A DNA stretch of 42,537 nucleotides from Flavobacteriales bacterium (GTDB taxonomy: Bacteria; Bacteroidota; Bacteroidia; UBA10329), in NCBI GenBank assembly GCA_020635535.1, contig JACJZP010000024.1:1-42537 (forward strand), given 5' to 3'. The notes beneath the pieces were generated by a model that did not search any database, was not told the origin of the DNA, and was given only the letters and a program-made list of their open reading frames with translations. Position 1 is the first letter of the stretch. Every line of letters begins with the position of its first letter. Below, piece after piece: positions 36,323-42,537 of the stretch. A program made the translations under genes and the position numbers.

Positions 36323-39196
36323 ATGAAACGGCTGCTGAGTTTTCTTCTTTTCCTGCCAACGTGGCTCGGTGGTTTTGCGCAGCAGCCGTTCTCGTATGCT
36401 CTCGACCCTGACAACATCCCTAGCCAAGAGGTTTATCGGGTAATTCAAGATGACAAAGGCTACATTTGGATTGGTTGCAACGCGGGTCTTTTCGGCTACG
36501 ATGGCAACCGATTCAAACAATACCTGAACGCGGAAATGAGCGGCAGGGCGCTTTCCAATCTGGAGCTTGACCCTTTCGGTCGCCTTTGGTGTGGAACTTT
36601 CACTGGGCAACTTCTTTTTGTGGAGAACGATAGTCTCCAATTGTTTGTGGATTGGTCAGAAAAGGAAACGCAGTTCCCAGCATTTTGCACAGCCGAAAAG
36701 AACGTATGGATCACCTCAGATAATGGCCTTTTTCAATGGCAATCTGAAGGAGAACAGAAAAAATACAGCCTTTCGGACAGCGAATCACAGAACACGGAAA
36801 ACGTCTTCGTTACATCCAAGGGTCGCGTTCTGGTCTATTCCAATCGGAATGGTTTCTTCCGTTTGGACAAACCTGATGACCAACTCAATAAACTGGTTAT
36901 CCCCTCTCATTTGAATTCGTTCAAAGAGGGTCGCTCGTTTTTCATCGAATGGAACGGCAAGCAACTTGCCCTTTGGCAACGGAATTCAGATGGGAAAACG
37001 GTTTGGGTGGAGATTCTGGGAGACCAAATCCAGCTGTTCCACGCTCTGAAAGAAACAGAAATTACCTCGCGGGTAAACCGAGTTTTGGTCAGCAAACAGA
37101 ATGAAATTTGGGCTTGCACAAACGCGGGTGCTGTTCGGGTCAGTAGTGAACGACAACAGACATTTTTTTCCGATCAACGCATTTCAGACGTGTTTCTCGA
37201 TCGCGAAGGGAATTATTGGTTCACCACACTCGACAATGGCATTTTCGTCATGCCCAACTTGGATATTCAGCACTTCGGAAAGGAGTTCTTCGGTGAATCG
37301 CTTTCGAATATCATTTCGTTAGAGGAAGGGAAAAACGGGGAAGTCCTGTTGGGTCATTATGATGGAACTGTTTCGTCTTTCAACCAAACCTCCGAAACCC
37401 TAGAAACCGTCCTAGAACCGAAAAAAGGAATTCATCGGTCTGCTGAAACACTGGTTTTTGACAACGGTCGATTGCTGGCTGCCCGCGGGCCACTTTCTAT
37501 TCAAAAGCACAAGCAGTCTGTAGATGTTCTGGAAGGTGGAAACGCCAAAGACATCGTTGCACTTGCGGTCGACACATTGCTGATTGCCACGGTAACTGAA
37601 TTGGCAAAACTGTATCCATCATATTCTGGAAGTTGGCACCGACAGACCCTGCGAGAGGGATTCTGCCGATCGGTGGTCGTTACAGAAAACGGAACCATTT
37701 GGGCAGCTTTCAAGGATGGCGTTTTCTACGGGAATGATGATAAACTCGAGCCTTTTCTGAGGAACGACAAACCCGTTTATGCAGCAGAAATAGTCGTAGA
37801 TGATGCTGATAATGTTTGGGTCGCAACCATTTCCAACGGTCTGCTGAAAATCTCAGGAAAACAGATTGTGGCCGAATCCAACACTTCTAATGGCCTTGGC
37901 TCAAACGACCTTCATTGTATTTCTGTTTCGAATGATACCGTTTGGGTTGCTCATGCCCAAGGTTTGGACCGTTTGGTAAACGGAGAATTCCACCATTTCA
38001 ATCTGTTGGATGGCATGCCGCTGAAGGAAGTGAACGATATTCTGGTGGCAGATGGCTTCGTTTACCTCGCCTCGCACAGCGGTCTGACGGTTCTACCGAC
38101 CAACTCAGAAGCCGAAAATCAGACTGCTCCAAAACTCATTGCAAACTCATTTTTTCTTGGAGACAGTTCGGTTTCCACATCAGAAAACACTTCGTTCAGA
38201 TACGATCAGAATGAATTGAAAATAGACCTTTCCGTTCTTGCGTTCCGAAGTCGCGGTACATGCAAAGTGAAATATCGACTTGGTGGTTTGGATACAACCT
38301 GGGCGGAACAAACAGGCAATCGCATCGAAATCGTTTACAACGCACTTCCCGCGGGCGACTTTCGGTTTGAAGCTGTCGCATTGAATGAAGATGGTGTTCC
38401 AAGTGAAGAAACCGTCAGCTTCCATTTCACCATCAAACCACCCTTTTGGCAAACGTGGTGGTTCTATCTGTTGGTAGCCATTCTGACCATCGGTATCGTT
38501 TCAGGATTGTTCTCATTGCGTATTCGCCACATCCGTAAAAAAGCCGCGCTGGAACATGCAGTGGTCTCATCCAAACTCACCGCATTGCGTTCGCAAATGA
38601 ACCCGCATTTCCTGTTCAACGCGCTCAATTCCATTCAGGAACTGGTGCTGAGCCACGACACGAAAAACGCCATCCGTTACCTCGGAACATTCTCTGGTCT
38701 TACACGCAAAATATTGGAGAATTCGGCCAAGGAAACCGTTCGCCTTTCGGAGGAACTCGACATGCTGAACCAATATCTCGAACTGGAAAAACTGCGTTTC
38801 GGAGATTCGCTTCAAATCAATATAGAAGTCGGCTCTCAAATTGACACCGAAGGCATCCGCATACCACCGATGCTCATTCAGCCGTACGTTGAGAATGCGT
38901 TGAAACACGGCCTGCTTCATCTTCAATCTGACCGAAAGTTGCATTTGAAATTCGAGCAAAAAGCTGATTTCCTGATCGTGGAAATTGAAGACAATGGCGT
39001 TGGTCGCGCCAAAGCCGAGGAATTCGCGAAACAGAAAAAGAAGCACCAGAGTTTTTCTTCGGAAGCCACCGAAAAACGCCTCCGATCCATGGAAAACGCT
39101 GCCAATGTTTCGGGTTCGGTGGAGATAATTGATCTTTACGCAGACGGAAATCCAGCAGGAACCAAAGTGGTTCTGCGAATTCCTTTAGGAGCATGA
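36323..39196 (+). CDS. Beta-propeller sensor kinase of the LytS type (957 aa)
   Basis: Signal peptide at residues 1-19. Periplasmic ligand-sensing beta-propeller repeats run to about 600 (VIQDDKGYIWIGCNAGLFGYDG, FVTSKGRV, DREGNYWFTTLDNGIF), then a Y_Y_Y-type Ig domain (CKVKYRLGGLDTTW...FRFEAVALNEDGVPSE). One membrane helix lies near 715-735. The cytoplasmic His_kinase domain has phospho-acceptor H762 in QMNPHFLFNALNSIQELV, and an HATPase_c with PPMLIQPYVENALKHG and DNGVGRAKA. The stop overlaps the response-regulator ATG (ATGA), so they form a coupled pair. Signal unknown; propeller kinases of this phylum often sense glycans. Confidence 0.93.
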   Translation: MKRLLSFLLFLPTWLGGFAQQPFSYALDPDNIPSQEVYRVIQDDKGYIWIGCNAGLFGYDGNRFKQYLNAEMSGRALSNLELDPFGRLWCGTFTGQLLFVENDSLQLFVDWSEKETQFPAFCTAEKNVWITSDNGLFQWQSEGEQKKYSLSDSESQNTENVFVTSKGRVLVYSNRNGFFRLDKPDDQLNKLVIPSHLNSFKEGRSFFIEWNGKQLALWQRNSDGKTVWVEILGDQIQLFHALKETEITSRVNRVLVSKQNEIWACTNAGAVRVSSERQQTFFSDQRISDVFLDREGNYWFTTLDNGIFVMPNLDIQHFGKEFFGESLSNIISLEEGKNGEVLLGHYDGTVSSFNQTSETLETVLEPKKGIHRSAETLVFDNGRLLAARGPLSIQKHKQSVDVLEGGNAKDIVALAVDTLLIATVTELAKLYPSYSGSWHRQTLREGFCRSVVVTENGTIWAAFKDGVFYGNDDKLEPFLRNDKPVYAAEIVVDDADNVWVATISNGLLKISGKQIVAESNTSNGLGSNDLHCISVSNDTVWVAHAQGLDRLVNGEFHHFNLLDGMPLKEVNDILVADGFVYLASHSGLTVLPTNSEAENQTAPKLIANSFFLGDSSVSTSENTSFRYDQNELKIDLSVLAFRSRGTCKVKYRLGGLDTTWAEQTGNRIEIVYNALPAGDFRFEAVALNEDGVPSEETVSFHFTIKPPFWQTWWFYLLVAILTIGIVSGLFSLRIRHIRKKAALEHAVVSSKLTALRSQMNPHFLFNALNSIQELVLSHDTKNAIRYLGTFSGLTRKILENSAKETVRLSEELDMLNQYLELEKLRFGDSLQINIEVGSQIDTEGIRIPPMLIQPYVENALKHGLLHLQSDRKLHLKFEQKADFLIVEIEDNGVGRAKAEEFAKQKKKHQSFSSEATEKRLRSMENAANVSGSVEIIDLYADGNPAGTKVVLRIPLGA

Positions 39197-39942
39197 TCAA
39201 AGCGATAATCGTAGATGATGAGGAACGCGCACGCAACGGCCTGAAGCAGTTGCTTGAAATGGTGGCGCCCGAAGTGGAAGTGGTGGCCCGATGCGCCAAC
39301 ATTCCTGATGCGGTCATTGGCATCAATCAGCACCAGCCCGAAGTGGTTTTTCTGGATGTGGAAATGCCGCAGTACTCGGGGTTGCAGATCGGGCAGTTCT
39401 TCGCGGAAATGAACTTCCACATCATTTTTGTGACGGCTTACAGCGAATACGCCATCCGAGCGTTTGAGCTTTCTGCGGTTGATTATCTGCTGAAACCCGT
39501 TCAGCCCGAAAAGCTGGAAGAAGCCATTCGCAAACTGAAAGCGCGCACTTCGCAAATGACCGCGCAGCGCATTGAATTGGCCGAAACTTCTTTACAGAGC
39601 AACGATTTCAACCGCATTGCTCTGCCCGTTTCGGATGGTTTTCTGTTCGTGGAAATAAAAGACATCATGCTGCTGGAAGCCGATGGTGCGTACACCAAGG
39701 TTTTCCTTCAGAATGGTTCAGAACTGTTGGTGAGCAAACGCCTGTTGTTCTTCGAAAAAGTGTTGGAAGACCGTCCGTTCATGGTTCGGGTTCACCGTTC
39801 GTACATGGTCAATTTCAATTTCGTGAAACGCTACAGCAAGTCCGAAAGCGTCATTGTCCTCGACAATGGAAAATCGGTTTCTGTCCCAAAGGAAAAGAAG
39901 GCGTTCATTGAAGAAACTTTGCAGCGCATCAAGGTCGGTTAG
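39193..39942 (+). CDS. LytTR-family response regulator (249 aa)
   Basis: Receiver domain (1-120) with acidic pair Asp8/Asp9, phospho-acceptor Asp55 in VVFLDVEMPQYSG, Thr in IIFVTAYSEYAIRAF, and Lys in DYLLKPVQPEKL. The LytTR DNA-binding domain (about 145-249) follows: DGFLFVEIKDIMLLEADGAYTKVFLQNG and FMVRVHRSYMVNFNFVKRY. It is transcribed with and translationally coupled to the propeller kinase. LytTR proteins bind direct repeats, so the repeats at 36255-36275 are a candidate site (inference). Confidence 0.95.
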   Translation: MIKAIIVDDEERARNGLKQLLEMVAPEVEVVARCANIPDAVIGINQHQPEVVFLDVEMPQYSGLQIGQFFAEMNFHIIFVTAYSEYAIRAFELSAVDYLLKPVQPEKLEEAIRKLKARTSQMTAQRIELAETSLQSNDFNRIALPVSDGFLFVEIKDIMLLEADGAYTKVFLQNGSELLVSKRLLFFEKVLEDRPFMVRVHRSYMVNFNFVKRYSKSESVIVLDNGKSVSVPKEKKAFIEETLQRIKVG

Positions 39943-40037
39943 CGGTTTCATAAACTCAAAAAGCCGTTTCGTGAATTGCCGCCCTAAAACCTGAGTTCGT
40001 CCACAGAATTTCGCGTGAATTTCAAACCCAATTCATC

Positions 40038-42056
40038 ATGCGAAAATTATACTCAGTTCTACTTTCATTCATGTTCATTACAAGTTCATTTGCACAGATT
40101 CCAACCAATGGACTTGTTTCTGAATGGCTTTTTGACAACAGCACCATCACCAACGGCAGCAATAGCCTTTTGGCCATTCTGGGCGGTTCGCCAACCGCAG
40201 CATTTGCGAACGACAGATTTGGTAATCCGAACAGCGCAGTGAATGTTAACCCAGGTGGCTTCATCAACTTTGCTGGAGACGAGTTTGACACCTACACCAC
40301 AGGCGCCAACGCGACATTTGCCTACTCTTTCTGGATCAAATTGGATGCGTTTGACAATGCCTACAGATGCATCATGGCCAAGGCGAGTTTTGAAAGTCTG
40401 TGTCAGATACCAGGTCGTCAGTATGCCATTCTCGTAACCCCTGCCGGAAAGCTTCAGCTACAAGCTTTCGGAAGTCTTACTGGAGGACATGCACGTGTTG
40501 ATGGCAACACAACCCTTACCGTGGGGGATTGGCACCACATCGTTATTTCGGTTGATATGGCTACACTTCTGGCATCGCTACCAGCTACTACCGGACTAAC
40601 CATGTATGTGGATGGTGTTCTTCAGACCAACACGGTTTCAGAGATCTCTGGCAGCGGTATTCTTCCTTCGGGAATGCAAGACGGACCTGCACACTTTGGT
40701 TTCGGAACCTACTTGAACACTGCTGGGGCAATTTGCGCTGGCACCCAGAACATTGATGCCCATTTTGATGATTTCCGTATTTACAACCGCACGCTGGATG
40801 CAAGCGATGTTGCCAACCTAATGAACGATGGTTGTGATGAGGCTGTTATCATAGCACAACCACAGAACACTTCGGTCTGCACCGGCACGGCAACATTGGA
40901 AATTACAGCCGAGAGCGGAACAGTAAGCGAGATACGCTGGGAATGGTTTAACGGCACGGATTGGCAGGATATGGGAGTAAGTTCTCCTGGCCCATGGGAC
41001 GATATTGTTCTTGGAAATGTATATGAGGGTCTTTTCCGGGCCAAATTGACCAGCCCCTGCGGAGCAGTTTCATACTCGGACGTGATTACATACACTTGGG
41101 GCGGGCCAGCTTTCACCGATTCTCCGAGCGGCAATACCCAGCAGGTTTATCTATGTCCACAGATAGGTTCCGTAGAACTACAATCAAACGCATTGGGAGA
41201 GAACATCACATACCAATGGCAACAACGCACTGGACCAAACGTTTGGGAAGACATTAATGGTGCCACGGACCCAACTTACACAACAACTTCTCCAGGAGAA
41301 TACAACGTTAATGTTACGGCATGTGGCGTCACCGAGACATACGTTCCTTACAATGTAATACAAGGACTGAACAACACGGTAATTGTTAACGGATTCGTCC
41401 CTGGAACAGGAACCATCTGCTTGGGACAAACGGTCGGAATCTTCCTTCAAACCAATACGAATAGCACCTTCCAATGGACGCCTACAGAAGGAACCTTGAA
41501 TGGCGCCACTTTGAGTGTTTCACCGACAGAAACAACCACCTACAACATTACAGCCACCAGCTGGCAAGGTTGTCCGGCAACCACAACTGCTACTGTTACA
41601 GTAATAGACCCAACAACGGAAATCACGGAGAACAATGGCGTTCTAGAACTTTCAGGAGGTCCATTCACACAAATTCAATGGTACTGGAACGGAAATGTGA
41701 TACCAGGCGCTGGTTTTGACACCTATACGCCAACTGCCGATGGAAGCTACTGGGCCACGGTTCAGCTTAACGGCTGCAATTATACAGCTACGGCATACAA
41801 TTACACAGGCGTTCCAACCGGAATTGAAGATGCCTCAGCAATAGGTTTGAAAGTGTATCCTAACCCGTTCAACTCAGAATTCATCATCGAAACAGCGGAA
41901 TTGACATCCATTTCTGTGATGAACGCAATGGGAGAAGTTGTTCTTTCGAGAACAGTGAATGGAAGAACAAGCATTGATGCCACCAACCTTGCGGCAGGAA
42001 TCTATTTTGTACGTGAAGAGACTTCAGGAGCAGTGATGAAGCTTGTGAAGAACTGA
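40038..42056 (+). CDS. Secreted LamG-like/Ig-like protein with T9SS sorting domain (672 aa)
   Basis: Signal peptide at residues 1-20 ending FAQ. A concanavalin/LamG-type jelly roll spans about 22-265 (GLVSEWLFDNSTITNGS, ATFAYSFWIKLDAFDN, VGDWHHIVISVD, DAHFDDFRIYNRTLDASDV), a glycan-binding fold. Ig-like or PKD-like repeats follow from about 270 to 590 (IIAQPQNTSVCTGTATLEI, YQWQQRTGPNVWEDI, TTTYNITATSWQGCPATTTATV). The C-terminal T9SS type A sorting domain is about 600-672 (GLKVYPNPFNSEFIIETAE...GIYFVREETSGAVMKLVKN). It is probably an adhesin-like surface protein, transcribed alone and ending in a terminator. Confidence 0.9.
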   Translation: MRKLYSVLLSFMFITSSFAQIPTNGLVSEWLFDNSTITNGSNSLLAILGGSPTAAFANDRFGNPNSAVNVNPGGFINFAGDEFDTYTTGANATFAYSFWIKLDAFDNAYRCIMAKASFESLCQIPGRQYAILVTPAGKLQLQAFGSLTGGHARVDGNTTLTVGDWHHIVISVDMATLLASLPATTGLTMYVDGVLQTNTVSEISGSGILPSGMQDGPAHFGFGTYLNTAGAICAGTQNIDAHFDDFRIYNRTLDASDVANLMNDGCDEAVIIAQPQNTSVCTGTATLEITAESGTVSEIRWEWFNGTDWQDMGVSSPGPWDDIVLGNVYEGLFRAKLTSPCGAVSYSDVITYTWGGPAFTDSPSGNTQQVYLCPQIGSVELQSNALGENITYQWQQRTGPNVWEDINGATDPTYTTTSPGEYNVNVTACGVTETYVPYNVIQGLNNTVIVNGFVPGTGTICLGQTVGIFLQTNTNSTFQWTPTEGTLNGATLSVSPTETTTYNITATSWQGCPATTTATVTVIDPTTEITENNGVLELSGGPFTQIQWYWNGNVIPGAGFDTYTPTADGSYWATVQLNGCNYTATAYNYTGVPTGIEDASAIGLKVYPNPFNSEFIIETAELTSISVMNAMGEVVLSRTVNGRTSIDATNLAAGIYFVREETSGAVMKLVKN

Positions 42057-42080
42057 GGTTTCTTCAGTTAAGTGGGTTTG

Positions 42081-42108
42081 GGGCGCATCCTTTTTGGGTG
42101 TGCCCTTT
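42081..42108 (+). terminator. Intrinsic terminator after the LamG/T9SS gene
   Basis: GGGCGCATCC (42081-42090) pairs with GGGTGTGCCC (42096-42105, two G-T pairs) around TTTTT, with a short T run after. Confidence 0.7.
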
Positions 42109-42134
42109 GCCTATTTACACCAGCGGAACTTGCG

Positions 42135-42155
42135 GGTAATGACTTGAACATTACC
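42135..42155. promoter_or_regulatory. Inverted repeat GGTAATG-N7-CATTACC before the M4 protease
   Basis: Perfect 7-bp arms (42135-42141, 42149-42155), 54 bp upstream of ATG 42210. No T run follows, so it fits an operator-type dyad better than a terminator. Confidence 0.35.
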
Positions 42156-42209
42156 AACCTTGGATGAATTATAACGTATTCTTACTCGCAGATTCAATTC
42201 ATTCGTTGT

Positions 42210-42537
42210 ATGAAGCGTACCTTATTCTTGATAACTGCATTTCTTCTGCAGCTACAATTCCAAGCTTTTTCTCAGAATTTTCAAGGTTCCGAAGCACACA
42301 AACTTATTTCGGGAAGTGAATTTGTCCGTGTTGATCAACGTTCTGGAAATGTGGAGTTTGTCCGTTTCCACGAGAAAAGCAGTTTTCCAATGTCAAAGTT
42401 TGCGGCTTGGGCCGAGAAAGCTTTGCAGTTAGATGGATTGGAACTTCGCGAAGCAAAAACCGAACAGGATAAACTGGGAAAACAGCACATCCGTTATCAA
42501 GTGCTCAAAAATGGAATACCTGTTTTCGGGGCATTCA
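42210..42537 (+). CDS. M4 (thermolysin-like) metalloprotease, N-terminal part, truncated by window edge
   Basis: 109 codons are present, reading MKRTLFLITAFLLQLQFQAFSQ (signal peptide) and then a propeptide of the FTP type: SEFVRVDQRSGNVEFVRF and HIRYQVLKNGIPVFGAF, the usual inhibitory prodomain of thermolysin/fungalysin proteases. Catalytic residues lie beyond the window. It would be a secreted protease, probably with a T9SS tail like its neighbours. It is preceded by a terminator and a 7-bp inverted repeat, so it has its own promoter region. Confidence 0.85.
   Translation, partial: MKRTLFLITAFLLQLQFQAFSQNFQGSEAHKLISGSEFVRVDQRSGNVEFVRFHEKSSFPMSKFAAWAEKALQLDGLELREAKTEQDKLGKQHIRYQVLKNGIPVFGAF

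Noticed and set aside
39943..40037. Terminator or LytTR site between the response regulator and the LamG gene
   Set aside because: TTTCGTGAATT and TTTCGCGTGAATT look alike but differ in length and spacing, and no stem with a T run is seen.

Overview
The window is a stretch of a Bacteroidetes chromosome, probably a free-living aquatic Flavobacteriales/Cryomorphaceae-type organism. Three things point there. At least five secreted proteins end in type IX secretion (T9SS) type A sorting domains with the usual 'xPNP...G.Y...' C-termini. Many genes are preceded by the Bacteroidetes sigma-factor -7 box TAnnTT(T/C)G instead of an E. coli-type -10 box. The intergenic spaces carry the short palindromic repeats typical of this phylum. 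No tRNA, rRNA, CRISPR array, integrase or transposase was seen.

Layout. 1-663: 3' end of atpG (ATP synthase gamma) and its terminator. 664-1200: a candidate structured ncRNA between a -7 box and a terminator, then repeats. 1202-6590 (minus): an accessory, defence-like operon. It holds an MmeI-like (type IIL) restriction-modification gene split by one in-frame TAG, an all-helical protein with a weak HEPN-like motif, a papain/C39-like protein of unknown family, and a 63-aa protein. 6726-8644: a solo LuxR-type HTH and a helical plus carboxypeptidase-regulatory-domain protein, separated by 21-bp tandem repeats. 8837-13284: secreted T9SS cargo (including an M43 metalloprotease and a lamin-tail-domain protein) and a GIY-YIG protein, each preceded by a palindromic repeat or a promoter box. 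13345-18761: an NtrY-like histidine kinase, a DMT-family transporter, an ArsC-like protein and a stand-alone BLUF photoreceptor. 18772-24159: a second M43 protease, a cystathionine gamma-synthase/lyase, an iodotyrosine-deiodinase-like flavoenzyme and a glycosyltransferase carrying an in-frame repeat insertion. 24211-26653: a DUF2834-like membrane protein, an unknown protein, a sulfotransferase that seems to have been inserted at the start of pdxH, and pdxH itself. 26929-32187 (minus): a phosphonate-degradation cluster (phnX-like, phnZ, a four-helix-bundle cassette, a PHP phosphoesterase, a DUF5690/MFS transporter, phnW). 32262-36201 (minus): DUF2804 protein, TPR-LuxR regulator, T9SS protein. 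36323-39942: a two-component pair (beta-propeller LytS-type kinase and LytTR regulator). 40038-42537: a LamG/T9SS adhesin-like protein and the start of an M4 (thermolysin-like) protease.

How the genes fit together. The phosphonate cluster is the clearest pathway. PhnW and PhnX would convert 2-aminoethylphosphonate to phosphonoacetaldehyde and then to acetaldehyde and phosphate. PhnZ, with every metal and substrate residue I could map, would cleave 1-hydroxy-2-aminoethylphosphonate oxidatively. The adjacent transporter may import the substrate. No PhnY hydroxylase is present in the window. The restriction locus looks like a genomic island gene set whose nuclease-methylase gene is currently interrupted and whose specificity domain differs in base composition from its flanks.

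Most notable for follow-up: the single-codon TAG in the RM gene and the unknown papain-like/63-aa partners; the 62-bp duplication of the pdxH start around the sulfotransferase, with start/stop overlaps kept on the upstream side; the repeat-derived peptide inside the glycosyltransferase; the GAACAG repeats flanking the four-helix-bundle gene; and the mixed hydrolytic/oxidative phosphonate cluster.
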